From positions 55,001 to 119,000 of the forward strand of contig JAUIRK010000157.1 in assembly GCA_030549495.1 (NCBI GenBank): DNA of 64,000 nt. Reading direction: 5' to 3'. Both the position numbers and the translations under genes were made by a program. The notes beneath the pieces are model-generated. The model saw only the letters and a program-made list of their open reading frames with translations. It was not told where the DNA came from and searched no databases. Shown here piece by piece: positions 11,766 through 24,559 of this stretch (the first letter of the stretch is position 1; every line of letters starts with the position of its first letter). The DNA comes from Nectonema munidae (Eukaryota; Nematomorpha; Nectonematoida; Nectonematidae).

Positions 11766-12512
11766 ATAAAATATGGAAACTTAAAATAGGTCTCACTATC
11801 TTATTAATTACGAAGGTGTGTACTTATCTTTCAAACGAATTAATTTCGCTTGCAAATTAAAATTATGGCATTATTTTCATAATTGCTTTTTCAAGTATTT
11901 ATTTATTATAAATGTCTTTCTTCGTTTTTTACTTTTGTATCAAATATCTTATTATTATGAAAAGTAACTTTTCCTTTTTATTGCTCTTACTTTCTAATAC
12001 TATATGTTTCATATTAAAATGAACATTTAGCGATGGGAAGCTCGCGCTGTTATACAGTGCAGCTTTTTAGTTGGTCACTTCTTTTATTTTAAAGTTTTAT
12101 GCTTGCACGTTTTTCTGTGATTGCAAAACGACAAATTTTAATGCAAATTTTGGTGTATATTTTGGAAATGTTGTGCAAACAATTTCTCATACTATTTTTC
12201 AACCACAATCTCGCTTTTCTCCTATTTAAGTTGCGATGTTTTCTCTTGTGCTGGCTTAGATCTACCGTGGAAGAGAATCGGACACAGCCTTTGTGTATGG
12301 TATAGAAGAGTTGCTTACCGCGAAAAAAAAGCTTTGTTCTCTGCGTACTCCAGCACATATAGACAGAAAAGGAGCAAGATCTTAACAAAAATGAAGACGA
12401 TTAACATTGAGCAGGATGGCGACTGTGTATGCATTGCCATTAAATTTTGGAATATAACTTTTTTTAAATTTATTATTGCATTTTTTGGTTTTTTTATACT
12501 TAGGTCTAAAAC

Positions 12513-12927
12513 ATGTGTTCTTAACCTGGACTGCTTGAGATAGTTTTAATGCCTCTGGGCATCCCAACTGACTGATTTTCCAACTATTTCTAAAAAGCAC
12601 TAACTGTTTTAGTTCCTTTTGCAACAGCATATCTTTGTGAAATGGGGCTTTCCACTCTCCTCAGTTTAAAAAGAGCCTAAAAATCATCGCGATGCGCAAG
12701 ATAACATGCCATGTGTCTTATTGGACTTAGCCTAAAAGAGCCTCTAATCACAAAAATAATTGAAACTAAACAAGACCAAATATTACATTAATTTTAAGCT
12801 TTAAATAATTATTAATTTATTTTAATAAATGTTTGTGTGTTTTATAAAAAAAATTATTTTTTTTATTTTTGTACTGGGTTGCGGTATGAATTTTTTTCAC
12901 ATAAGAGTAAAAAGGTTAAGAACCACT
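12513..12927. mobile_element. Non-autonomous hAT-type element
   Basis: The left end reads TGTGTTCTTAACCTGG and the right end reads AAAAAGGTTAAGAACCAC, the inverse of a typical hAT (Charlie-like) terminus containing GTTCTTAACC. The 415 bp interior has no transposase frame. No exact 8 bp target duplication could be confirmed. Confidence 0.5.
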
Positions 12928-12999
12928 CGTCTCTATAAGATTATAGAAACTTTTCCTTTTTAAAATTTTTTAACTGAGTGTTGCAAAAATTAACAAGAT

Positions 13000-14740
13000 C
13001 AGAATTACAAACTTTTTTTCATAAAATCAAACTAAATTTGATTGAACTATACATTGATATGGTGAAAAATTAGGAGGAACGGGTGACCAAACTCTCTTGT
13101 GGTGGCCAAATTCTACATTTGGGTTTGGTTAAGGGGGAAATAGTTAGTTTATTTTAGATCTATATATACTGTTTTTCAATATTGGCGAAAATATATATTT
13201 TATATAGAATATAGTTTCCCTCTTGGTTTCAAATATTTATTTTTTTAATAAAACAAATAGTATATATAACAGTAAAATGATAAATATAGGCATTCACACG
13301 AGGAAAACTTGAAAAAAACTGGTTTGCTTGATTGTCTCGATTAGCAATCTTGACCCAACATTTTTCTTCTTTTAAGGTTCAAATAATCAACTTCATTAGC
13401 GAACTTATCCATCGTTAACCGTATTTTGAAGATTAATTGTCTGATTTCTTTTTCAAATGGCATTAGAAAAGGCGCATATATATGGTTAAAGACTGGGTAT
13501 GATCACTCTGGGACTGCATCTTTTGATAGCAACAATCGACTGATAAGCAGAGAATAAAACTTTCAAAACACGATTAATAAAAACTTGGCCATACCCATCA
13601 TTAAACTATTTGTTAAAAAAGACGTTAAATTAAATAATCATGGATAATGAATGGAAAGAATATTCAATTTTTGGATGTACTTTATTTACATAATTTAAAT
13701 GATTAAAATTGGCTTTTGCTTAAATCAAACCCTTTATTTTTTTGGAAAAAATAATCTTCAGTTGTTTTTACGTTTGCTTTCTTTGAATGATGGCTGAGTG
13801 AACTGCTCGTAATCAGCTCCTTGTTGAGTTTGTTGCTCTATGTTGCAGATCAAGAAGGATAATATGTAGAGTGCTCACATTTGGGCATTGGATAGATGAT
13901 TTTCTGAAATCTCATCTTCGTTTTTTGCATTTCACTTCTTTTCTTAGCCAGATTAAATTACGTATTTTTATCGAAGTTTACGGCAGCACTGCGATCGCAT
14001 ATTTTAGTCTCGCTTTCGTTTCTGCCATAATGAATTTGCAGACTAACCATTAAACAAATCTAACGCCAGGTTAAAAACCAATCAACGATGTATCTATTTT
14101 AAGTGTTGCAAATCATAAGTTTTTCTAAGGCATAATATTTGGGTTTTTATTCACTAAAGTATTTTTCATTATCATAAAGCAACAGTGAAGACATACTCGT
14201 TCGCATAACTAATAAATTGCAGAGATCCTATATTATTACGGTTTTTGAGGCCACTTATTATCGAAAGGCCTATTAAAAAATCTCAAAATCCTTGCGCAAG
14301 TTTATATTTTTCATAATAATTTGATAGCACTAAACGAAGAAATGATTATAACATCGTGTTTCTCTGTGCATTTTAGTAGAGAATTTTGTTCAAACAAATT
14401 TGGATGAGACAAAAAGACTGATAACCTTTATTTAGGATTCTCTTTCTTATTTTAGAACTTAATGGAAATTATGCATAAGAGAATTGAACATTTGAATGAG
14501 GCCCAAGAATATAAGTCGACATTTAGTCCTCACTAACTAGCTATTTGACTATCTACCTTTTTAAGCGGCTTAACTAATCAAATAGCTTCCAATTAAATTT
14601 ACTTACAATGATGTAGAGATTCCTTATTAATTAATCAAACTAGAGACAAATTCTAAATTTGTTTCCTTGATGAAAAACACTTTGTAGATCTTTTTAAATT
14701 GACAAGAAATAACTATATATACAAAAAATTAAATTAAAAG
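13000..14740. other. No firmly supported gene
   Basis: AT-rich sequence. A short - strand stretch at 13955-14036 has a possible acceptor and a GTAATT donor and encodes SLQIHYGR. It could be an upstream exon of the FGF-like gene, but the match is too short to call. Confidence 0.4.
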
Positions 14741-14764
14741 TAAAAATTTTTAAAAAATCAACCC

Positions 14765-14881
14765 TTAAAACATCTCATATAGCGAAGAGAGCAGTATTAA
14801 TATGGCGAACAATGATTTTACTTGGATTAGAAAATAAACTATAAGTTAATAAAGCTCTCTTTGCCATATGAGATGTTTTAA
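14765..14881. mobile_element. 117 bp TTAA hairpin MITE
   Basis: TTAAAACATCTCATATAGCG at the left and CCATATGAGATGTTTTAA at the right belong to 28 bp inverted repeats with two mismatches, leaving a central loop of about 60 bp. TTAA stands at both outer edges, so the unit may be a piggyBac-type miniature element. The transcript could fold into a long hairpin. Confidence 0.7.
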
Positions 14882-15173
14882 AGATTCATTTTTTTAAATT
14901 TATTTAAAAAAACGCTTTTTTATACTAAATATACAAGTTTACTACTGCATTAAAATTGAAAATAAAAGACTACTAATATATTCAATTTTAAATGGAAAAA
15001 TTAAAAGTAAGTAAATTAAAGTTCACAAACTTTTTTGAACGATAAAGCTAATATCTTTAGATTAAGCTTTTTAAGATTAACATAGCATATTTTATAAGCT
15101 ATAAAAGAAAGCCGAGCCTGTACATATGGCATCAAAAAAGGCTAAACTACTATGAGTGCGCAGGGCCTTCGTG

Positions 15174-15610
15174 TCACTGTGTTTGGTAAGGAGTGAGAAA
15201 CATTATATCTTTCCACAGAAGATCAAGGCGTTGTTTAAAGGTGTTCAACGAAGCTGAATTCACCACATATTCTGGCAAGCTGTTCCATTTTTTGATACTT
15301 CTATTAGAAAAGGAACTTCTACAAAAGCGTTTTTTGTGCTTACTTTTTATAAATTTGAACTGGTGTGTTCTTTGATGTCGTTGGGAAAAAGGTGATAAAA
15401 CTTCGTGATCAATTTGAATGTTTTCATTGATAATATTATAAACGGTTATCATGTCGTTTCTTTTGATTCTGTTAGACAAAAGTGGAAACGATAAAATCTT
15501 TCATTATATAAGCCCTTTAATTTTTCTAGTTATATAGCGCTGCACGTTTCCTAAAGCATCCATATCTTTATTACAGGTAGGGTACGTGATGACACTACCG
15601 TACTCCATTA
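15174..15610 (-). pseudogene. LINE reverse transcriptase 3' fragment
   Basis: The - strand reads the C-terminal part of a CR1/jockey-like LINE ORF2: a thumb segment (MDALGNVQRYITRKIKGL) near 15560, then RIKRNDMITVYNIINE, FSNRSIKKWNSLPEYVV and FKQRLD, ending at a stop at 15174. These match the conserved tail of such elements (R-x-D-x-I-x-V-Y-K-I-x-N, then N-R-x2-x-x-W-N-S-L-P, then F-K-x-R-L-D). It is 5' truncated, and there is at least one frame break between the two segments. Confidence 0.75.
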
Positions 15611-15933
15611 TATGTCTTTACTTTGACTGTCTTCATTTTCACCTGCCTACTTTCATATGTTCTTTAAATTTAGATAAAAAAGATTAAAAAGTCAAGTTAC
15701 AAAACATTTTGCTGCAAAAGTAATGACATTTAAATGCAATAGTTTGTTCATATATGTGTAATTTGAAACATCGAAGTTTAAAAAGGTAAGAATTTCTTGA
15801 AGCATAAGGATGCAAGCTTAGTGAATCGAATTTCAGAGTTTCAGAAGAAACATAATGTCACCTTTTGAGGATAAACGTGTAAAGAAATATTCCAATGGTT
15901 TCCTGATAAATTTGTGGTAATTTCAAAAGGTGA

Positions 15934-16158
15934 TTAACATAAAAAGAAAGTTTGTATGATGATACCTATGTTTATTGAACATAAGACGTAAAGACTTTTT
16001 CTGTAGACAGACGAGCCTGCTTCTATATTTGCCTGTCCCCAATTAATAAAAGAGTAGGTTAAATGTGGCAGCATTAAAGTTTTATACAAAAGAATATTCA
16101 TTTTAGCAGGCAAAAACTTTTCGATCTCTAACTCCTCGCTGCTTCGCAAGATGGCCAA
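15934..16158 (-). pseudogene. LINE reverse transcriptase fragment (thumb)
   Basis: The - strand frame contains LPAKMNILLYKTLMLPHLTY followed by SFINWGQAN, the classic LINE motif just after the catalytic palm (L-x2-LY-x2-LI-x-PHL-x-Y-x3-WG). It covers the same protein region as part of the fragment at 15174-15610, so it is a separate copy rather than the upstream part of that one. No flanking palm domain is recognisable. Confidence 0.65.
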
Positions 16159-16449
16159 GTTGAAAAATGAAAAGAAACGTTTAGCCCTTTGAAGAGCAGA
16201 AACTAGACGCCTGCTTTCGTTTTAAATCAAATTTTATGCAAGATATTATTCTCTTGAATGCAATACATAGAAAAACATAGAATTGAGACAGTTTTCAAAT
16301 GTTTCATTTTGATAGATATCATTTTGAAAAATTGTGTTATTATCAAAAAATTTACTGTAAGATGAGAGCACATAAACTGCCAGAGATAAGAAACGCGCGC
16401 ATTCAGAGACACTGAAGCATATTATTTACACTGTAACACACAAAAATAA

Positions 16450-17060
16450 ACATTCGCAGTTATAATCAGACAGGCAAATTTCTCCCGGATCACCAAGTGT
16501 GGCTATGATCGGAACCTACCTCTTTTAGGCCACGTGCGGCCTTCTGCACCATCAAGAGGGGCCTTATACGCTCTATGATAAATGTCCACACTTAGTTGAT
16601 ATATCAAAAGATTTAGAGGAGCTAGAAATGGAGCCTTTTGAATAGTCTGAAAATAATATCCTGAAATCTCTTTTTAGCAAGAGAAAATATTGCATTGGAA
16701 TTTTCATAAAGGAAGTAGAATATCGTCATCTTAGAGAACATGCACGACGACTGATTCCCAGCTTTTTTGAACATACTGTTATTGATCCACATTTCGTACT
16801 GGAAGCAAATCAAAATTCGGCTGCGAACAGAGTTGACAGCAGAACATTTTTCGGATCAATTATTATCACTATGTAAGAGAGAGCCTGATATCAAAATGCT
16901 TTCTCAAAAGAAGTCATTATTAATTGGTATAATAAATGCCTGCTTGCCTGCCTTAAATATGATCAATTTATATTCTCGATGTTTATAAACTATCTTTTTA
17001 TATGATTCTTATTCATTTACTTGTTACTTGAATACAGCGAACATACTTAACTAAAATATT
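16450..17060. other. No recognisable gene
   Basis: Short open frames only. An imperfect inverted repeat (AAGTGTGG near 16496 and CCACACTT near 16590) flanks a slightly GC-rich patch, but it matches no family I know. Confidence 0.4.
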
Positions 17061-17080
17061 TTGATATCCCTAATGCACAA

Positions 17081-17150
17081 AAAGGTTCTCAACCCCTACT
17101 TTGGACCATATGAAGGATATCCACATACTGAAACTCTTTAGGGTGGACAT
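17081..17150. repeat. Possible solo hAT terminus
   Basis: AGGTTCTCAACCCCTACTTT resembles a hAT (Charlie) end. No partner end is visible, so this is weak. Confidence 0.25.
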
Positions 17151-17994
17151 TTTCTTGTTTATAAAGGGATAAGCCAAAACTTGGAAATTGCAAAAGACAC
17201 AGTTTCCCTCCCCCTCCCCCTATTTTCAACTGTGTTCGCACCTTTTCCCGAGAAACATTTTTGACAGGCGTGTTTTCTGAGTTGGAATCTTTGGGAAAGG
17301 AAGGAAAGAGAAAGAGTGTTCGTTTTTAGCCCGTAACAAACTTACCCCGTTCATTCAGCACACATCACAAGAGCTAGAGCAGAGAGAGTAGTAATTGTGA
17401 ATTCAAAAAAACTGAATTAGTTTAGGAGTGAGTGAAGCGTGAGCAAGAATGAATGCCACCATTCACAGAATGGAGGAGGGAGTGTGTCGTTGACCTGCTT
17501 TTCTGTGATTTCACTTTAGACATGATTCCAAGTTATTAGAATACAACAACACATGTTTCTATATTTCTTTTTTAAGGCGAAGATAAGCGCTAATTAGATT
17601 ATGGAAAAGAATGGATGCAAAGAAGTATAATAGCAAGGCAACAATCACGCAGGATACATGTATGCTCCTAACAAGTGGCATGTGTGGTTGGATGCGTAGG
17701 TAGGTGGGTGTGTTATCCCTTTTATTCCCCGATTGATCCAACTCATACACGATGAACGAGAAGAAGATGCATTGCGCTCCTTATCATAAGAGAATCCAGG
17801 TTTTGTTTACGACGACACGCAGGAGAAACGGCAAGAAGACAAAACTGTTTCCTATGCGTGAAAATGAGTGTTGACCTTGTTTCTTAAAAACATTATCATT
17901 CTCTACATTTTACATCAGGAAATGAAATTCACAAAACATTAATTACTTTGGTAAGTATTTCTAAATACTTGCACCTAGAACTCATAAGTTATAC

Positions 17995-18013
17995 GCACAC
18001 ACACACACACACA
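17995..18013. repeat. CA microsatellite
   Basis: A (CA)n tract of about nine units lies inside a wider CA-rich stretch that runs to about 18180. Confidence 0.8.
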
Positions 18014-18179
18014 TGCATGGACATCTGAAAACACAGACAAACACATATACGAACGACAAAGACCCACATTCACCCGCACATATGTAGAAACATATACACC
18101 CCTTCGCACATAGACGCAGGAGAGACATACACACACCCCCTAATATCTTAATACTTATACAAACACAACCTCACGTACA

Positions 18180-19150
18180 GTTACACTAGAACGGGAAAAA
18201 CTTATTTATCAAACCGTCCCTTCCCATATGAAGCTCGGACCAAATTTTTTTAAACCAAAATGCATCAAGCACCTGCGCAAGAAAAAAATTTCTCCCAACA
18301 ACCTGATTCTAAAAATTGGACTATCACCTACGACAACAACTCGATTTTAGGTAGTGTCCATTTAGAGCGTTGGAGTTAGGATTGTACCTGCCTATCTCTA
18401 AGCTTTCTTTATATATATTAAATTTCCATTCTTGTAAACTAATACAATATGAAGGTATAATGCAGTACAGGTGACTGTCCATGGTTTGTTAGTGGGATGA
18501 GAAGACCAGGTTGCGCATGGACTCAGCATCCAAGCTGATCAACAATATCCATAAGGATTGATAATTCTTAACGTAACCTAATCCGCAAAACAACACTCGT
18601 TTTAATAAAAAGAGATTCACTACAACCAATCTATAACATAAAATATCGCATCAAAAGTTGAATAATTTCTAATCAAATGCTTTGACGTTAAGAAAACCCT
18701 TTGTTTTATTGAATGATGAGAGGCGATTGCACAGAAAACTCATATTAATTATTCTCATATCGCAATTCTTTCTTGGCACCAAGAAATAATGATTAAAATA
18801 TTTTTGTAAAATCTTGAGCATTGAAGCAGATATGTAATTGCACTGAAACTTGAAAATGTTATTTTCCAGCGACTAAACGTAAAATTCATTTTTGGTATTA
18901 ACACCAAAAAAAGCATTCATTCTTCAAACCCTCTTCCGAATCATGGAAATTCGCCATTATAGTGATTCAACACACAAAGCCCTACACCTCCATACGTGGA
19001 TAACCTTCAATTTTTTTGCATCCTTATATTGAAACCCTCACACGACTGGCCGTACAAAATATTTGTTATCGGTAAAACGCATCCCATCTGCGAGTGTGTG
19101 TCCCTCAGACCCCTCCGGCTCAGTACAAAAATACAATGACACTCAGAGAC
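18180..19150. other. No recognisable gene
   Basis: Intergenic sequence with no coding, RNA or repeat signal that I can support. Confidence 0.45.
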
Positions 19151-19159
19151 GTAAACCTA

Positions 19160-19697
19160 AACCCGTCTACGTCAATTCGTCGGATGTCACAATTCATAAC
19201 AATTCGTCGAATGCAACAATTGGGTGAAATAAAGTGATGAATTTGGTAGTTTGTTAAAGGTAATAATTTATAAATTTAAAAATCATATTTTCTGATGGTG
19301 AACAACAATTGCTTAAAAGACAATTTGGTGAATGCGACAATTGAGCGAATGTTTGTTTAGAAACAATTGGTTGAATCATAAAATTGGTGGATATGACAGA
19401 TCGTTGAAAATTGTCACAATTTATTTAATCGTAAACTAAGTTTTTATTTGAGGTTTTGTTAGAATTAATGTTAGAGTTAGCATTAGAGTTAGTTTTAAAA
19501 ATTAATGTTAGAGTTAGTGTTTGGATTAATGGGAGAGTTAGTTAGAGCACAATTGTAAATCATCGAATAAATTAAAAATATATTCAACAAATTTTACATC
19601 CACCAATTTTATGATTTACACAAATCTCTCATTCGATAAATGGCCACATTCGACCAATTGACTTTTGACGAATTGGCGTACATCCAACACAGACAGA
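19160..19697. repeat. Inverted-repeat element with GTTAG repeats
   Basis: The left part carries repeated CAATTCGTCGAATG-like words and the right part their inverse (GACGAATTGGCGTACATCC at the end). The outer edges, near ACGTCAATTCGTCGGATG and CCAATTGACTTTTGACGAAT, are imperfect inverses. The centre (19455-19545) is a run of degenerate TTAGAGTTAG words. The whole looks like a non-autonomous palindromic repeat of unknown class. Confidence 0.5.
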
Positions 19698-19749
19698 GAT
19701 AAAACAGTAAAAACTTATTTCTGTGTTACAAATCTGTGATTGTAATATA

Positions 19750-22150
19750 TAATATTGGCACCGACACATTTATCTATGGAAGGGGAGCCATGAGGGGCCC
19801 TACCAAATTTTTCTAAGTTAGCATAGATCTTCCTCCCCATCTTCAAGTTCAAAATTGAAATCATAAGAAAGAAAAACAGTACAAACATGCGAAAGTTGTT
19901 TACGTTTAAAAATGCAGCCTTAATAAAAATTGTTTTAAAGGAAAAATATTCTCACCTCCTCTTCTTCCAAAATTATTCTTTGCCCCCCCCCTCCTTCTCA
20001 TCATTCCGAAAACTCTGAATACACCACCCTGAATTTTACACCCACCATTTCTAAGTAAAATGCCAGACTTACTAAGCTAATTAAAGTTTGAAACTCATAA
20101 TTTATCCACAATTCCATAGTAATAGAAACTGTAATTACTCTCTAAGGAGAAGAAGATAAAGAAAAGAAAACATGCGTTAGTTAAGTTGGTATGAAACATA
20201 GCTTTAACATTTTAGGATTCAAAGGGGGAGGGGGCATTTAAAAAGAGTGGAACTGCTTAGAAGGTATAATTATTAAATTGAGGTGGTTATTTTTATTCAA
20301 GTAGGAAATTTGAAGCTTAATTTATATCAAATTCAATCTATGAAACTTTTAAAAAATTAACTGTTTCAAATAGACTGGTAAGTAAACAATGTTTTACTTA
20401 TTATACAAACTAATATAAGAGCTCCATCTTTTTTTTGAAGCGGGATGTTGCACTATCCGTGAATTGATGAAAAGCCATTTTAATCGGAAAGAAGTTCATC
20501 ATTGAAATGGTGCTATCATAGGTCAATCTCACGATAATTTCAAGAGTGGAGATGATGAGTTTCATGACTTAAAGTTTGTAAATGATATTCCTGGTTTTAT
20601 TAATTCTTAAATTTAATTTCTTTTTTTTTCCAATACTTATTAGAGTTCATTGTCAATAATTTCACTATTAATTGTTAAATAATAAACTTTATAAAATCAT
20701 TTTTTTCCTGATAAGATATAACTAAATATTAAATATTTCTTTAAAAAATTGTGCAGTTGTTTTTGGTTTAAATATTTTTTGCCCAGATGATTTTATTTTT
20801 GCGCAAACAACAAAAAAATTAGTGGGAACATTGGTTACCGGTCATTCAAATTTTGTGCAATAAGAAATCGATTGAATTAGCAAAATTTCGATATTTCAGA
20901 GTTTGGTGACGACACTTGGCCGTTTTTATTAGATTTTCTATTATTTGTCATTGATTGCCATAACTAATAACTATATCCCAGGCTTATAATTAGTAATTTT
21001 AAAGTACTTAGAAACGAACTATGTAACAAATTAATTAACTAAAAATACATTTTTGTAAAATGAAGTTATTTATGAATTTATTTTTTATAAAATTTTGTAT
21101 TTATAAAAATAATTATTTAATTACGAACATGCAAAATAAAAATTAAAAAAAGATGTAATCAATAGATGAATGGGAATGATACCTCAATTTTACATTCTAT
21201 TATATTTATGATCTTTGGTAAATGCTTTAACCTAATAAATTCCATTTTAGCTTCTTTGTTCCTCAAAGTGAAGTTTGAGAGATTCCGAAATTTTATTCAA
21301 AGTGAAAAATGGTGATAATGACACATTTTCCTGGCTTTTTTGAGTAACATTATATATTATTTAACATTTTTATTCAAATAAAATTTTTATATCTCAGAGA
21401 AATCTTTAAAATTTAATCGTTGTTTGTTTATTTTACCCCCAAAACACAACCAAAAAGTAATTTATATTTTAAAATTTAGTAAAAAAATATTTTATGACCT
21501 CCTTAGTTTAAAGAAATAAAATGTAGTTGATTGTTTTGTCAACTGGTTATTATTATCGGAAAAAAACTTAATTTTGAAGCAAACATATTTTATTGTTTTA
21601 ATAATAAACATTAGCTGACTAACTGCAATTTCTACCAAACTACTTCTACTGCTAACTTGTTTACTTTAATATAGTATTTAACTTTTGGCGAGGAGAGGAG
21701 GACTAAAAGTCTAACTAGTCGAAAAAATTCTAACTTAAGAAAAATCAAATTTAAATATCGATGAGCTTTGCAGTTAGGAACGTTTTTGTTGATGCTATTT
21801 ACATTATCCATAATAATATTGATGATTTCCAAGCAATTTTATAAATTCAATCGACTTTTTAATTGCTTTAAATATGAAATATTCAGTATTTCCTCAAAAC
21901 TGAGGAAAATTTTTGAAGTTAATAATTTTTTTTTCAGCCTAAAACATCACGTTATGTACAATTTCCAGTTTGCCCGCACTTTATAAAAATCAAAGACACG
22001 ATTTTGCAATTGTATTGGAATTTTATAAGATATAATATAATAAATATATCTCATGCACTTTATTGAAAATTATTTGTAAGTGCCAACTGTCAAGGCTTAT
22101 CTGAAAGATTAATTATTTTTGTATGCTGTTTTAGCTTTTCTCTTTAACTC
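19750..22150. other. No recognisable gene
   Basis: AT-rich sequence. Open frames near 21632-21986 on both strands are short and unrecognised. Confidence 0.45.
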
Positions 22151-22179
22151 CTCTTTTTTCAGGATTTTTTCCAAAAAAT

Positions 22180-23917
22180 TTAAAATTAAGATGAGTTGTT
22201 CCAATTCTTAAATCTAATAAAAGAGGCACTTCTATAAATCACTTCAGGCCGATATCTGTTTTATCAACATTCTCAAAATTTTTTGAAAAAGTCGTTCTAA
22301 ACAAAATGTTAAAATTTGTAGAATAGCCTTCATTATTAACGCCTCACCAATTTGCTTTTGCCTCTAAAAAATCTACGGAATTAGCTCTTATCAGTTTCCT
22401 ACAGGACATATCATCCTTCGCTCTCATTTTGCACATTTCATGATTTCTCTAATGCTTTTGGAACTGTCTTGCATTCATTACTACTTTACAAGTTACACAA
22501 AATACGCTTAAGATCATATATTTATAACTGGTTAAAAGCTTATCTTTGCAACCGAACTTCTTTTGTTTCTTATAATGGTCTACAATCTGAAGTGTTCTAT
22601 ACTAATAGCGGCGTTCCGCAAGGTTCAATATTGGGCCCACTTTTATCCATTCTTTACATAAATGACCTTGTGTATCAATAACCTAACTTTTGTTGGCCTA
22701 CGATCTATGCTGATGACGTCACATTAACGTTCAAACTCTCCTCGTCTGTTTCTATAAATGATGTAAATAAGGTGTTATCTGGCATTTATATCTTGTCATG
22801 TCATAATATGAGTTTAAATTTAGAAAAATGCAGTTATATAGTTTTTACAAAAAAGCATAAATTGGAGAACTGTCTGATAAAAATTAGAGATGTTGAAATA
22901 AAACGTGTTGAGTATATAAACTATTTTTGACTGAATTTTATGAACAACCTCCCTTGGTCACTTCATAGTAAATCAATCATAACTAAAGTATCTCGTTTTT
23001 CTGGATTTTTTTCTAGTTTAAAAAGACCTATCTTTAGACTCTAGAAAAATGCTTACATTTTTCCTCTTAATAAGTATACGCACATTATCTGGGGCTCTGC
23101 TAACCCCTCACTTCTCGATAAATTAAATAAAAAATTCTTGAAATTCGACAAATTTTTTGTTCCTACTCTGAATTGAATATTTATGAACTTAACGCTCCTA
23201 TGCACTGCATCTTTTTCTATTATTGCACAACAAATTATACTCAGTTTTCAAAAATCTTTATCATAAATGAGAAACATCATTCTTACGATACCAGATCCAA
23301 ACATTTGTTACATTTTTCAGAACTAAATCTCCACCCACACTTCAAGTCACTTATTTACAGAACAATAAATTCAATCAACTGCTTGAACAATAGTTTCGAC
23401 TTTGGTAGCTACCATTTATTCAAAAAATCTGCTAGGTATAAAATAAACCGTTCTTAACACTTTTATTTAATTCATTAATACTTACATAAACTGATAGAAT
23501 CTTTTTCCTCACTCTAAATGCATAAAACTCATTCTCATATTATATACTCTTATATCTTGCATTTTTTTACTTTTAAATTTTCTATCATATCTTACTTTTA
23601 TGTGTGCTCACTCACCTATCCCTCTATACACAACTCATTTTATATCACAATGATCTATACGCCTTATTTTTTTACATCTTTTTTTGTTTTTTATTTATTT
23701 TTTCCCCATTTTTATTTCATTTCTATTTAAATCTTTTTTGATTAATTAATCATTGAAAACTTTTCTTCATTTTATTCTTAAATCTTTGCTCATCTTCTAA
23801 ACCTTCAAATCTTTTTGATGCTCACGATGAAGATAATTTCCCTGTGGAGTCAGAAACTTCAGAAACTTATTATTTTTCTGTAAAAACATTTTTAATGAAA
23901 TAAACTACTACTAATAC
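22180..23917 (+). mobile_element. 5'-truncated CR1/jockey-like LINE
   Basis: Reading along the + strand, the reverse transcriptase is recognisable over about 1.2 kb: HFRPISVLSTFSKFFEKVV (near 22240), FVSYNGLQSEVF, the palm motif GVPQGSILGPLL (22610-22645), the catalytic YADD box (22706-22717) and a thumb region to about 23150. Stops and frame breaks interrupt it, including a stop right after INDLVYQ. The endonuclease region is absent. The 3' end is AATAAACTACTACTAATACT at 23898-23917, a short tandem tail typical of this LINE group. A second copy of the 3' end lies at 26569-26794. Confidence 0.8.
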
Positions 23918-24016
23918 TTATATGATGATAGCTAAAGTCTGAATTTGTTACATGTATTCATTTTGTGTTTTCATAAAAAAATTAATCAAGTTTTAAACTA
24001 TCGTATGTTTGAAAAG
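23796..24016 (+). repeat. Duplicated block A, copy 1
   Basis: About 220 bp comprising the LINE 3' tail plus roughly 100 bp beyond it. It matches 26569-26794 at about 93 percent by eye, on the same strand. Confidence 0.8.
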
Positions 24017-24171
24017 TTGCCGAAGAAGTTTCTTAAGTAAAAGAATACTCTATATATTTCAAAAATCGCTTAAATCGTATATAAAGATAAAAAATCAAAA
24101 CTATTAGATGCGAGTTTTAAAAAATGTTTACTTGAGTAAAACTAATCCACTGAATTTTAATCTTACTTTAG

Positions 24172-24559
24172 AAGCTATTCTCCGAAGAAGGGAATCAGTA
24201 TGGGCGTTTCGTTTGGCTGCATCCTGCTCATTCTCGTATTCTACATCATCCTCGTCAAAGAAAACAAGCTGTACAACAAATTCTGCCTCCAACGTACATT
24301 TTCCCTGCAAAAGTACTTTTACACGGAGGAAGAGAACTTTAGAAGTGTTGACCTCATAGTCAACAGCCCCTTCCATCCACAATACAACAGCTTTTGCTCG
24401 GACGAAGTCTGCAAAGGAAGCAAAGAACTCTTTCAGAGGGACTCCCAAAACTCTGCAAAGGGGGAAGAAAAGGCGCTTGCGCCACCCTATCTTAAGTTCA
24501 CTTCCTTTTCATACTATGGCAGGTTTAGCTGCAGTGAAGGTGATATCACGACAAAAGAT
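24172..24559 (+). CDS. Exon of an unrecognised protein with one hydrophobic segment
   Basis: The exon has a strong acceptor (TTTAATCTTACTTTAG before 24172) and a GTAAGT donor at 24560, and stays open for 129 codons in the frame ending at phase 0. Third positions are rich in C (ttc, atc, ctc, tac, aac) against an AT-rich background, which argues for real coding in this frame. The protein begins SYSPKKGIS and may start at ATG 24200. A 17-19 residue hydrophobic helix follows at once (GCILLILVFYIILV), then a polar region with Cys residues and clusters of Lys and Glu. A signal anchor of a type II membrane protein is the natural reading, but no catalytic or binding domain is recognisable. Other exons were not found. 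Open frames in the other strand look like shadows. Confidence 0.55.

Noticed and set aside
13955-14036. Possible upstream FGF exon on the - strand (SLQIHYGR, with a GTAATT donor)
   Set aside because: The position and a short LQI-x2-GR match are tempting, but about 28 residues with no other FGF landmarks are too little, and the linking middle exon was not found.
16440-16620. Retroelement integrase-like tail in a GC-richer patch
   Set aside because: Only a vague resemblance over a few residues on either strand, with no neighbouring retroelement domains.
20420-20580. Protein-like stretch on + (RELMKSHFNRKEVHH and GQSHDNFKSGDDEFHDLKFV)
   Set aside because: Interrupted by a stop, no family recognised, no clear splice sites.
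24128-24510. Antisense - strand frame over the exon at 24172-24559
   Set aside because: It is open and protein-like, but codon third positions and strong + strand splice sites favour the + strand, so it is probably a shadow.
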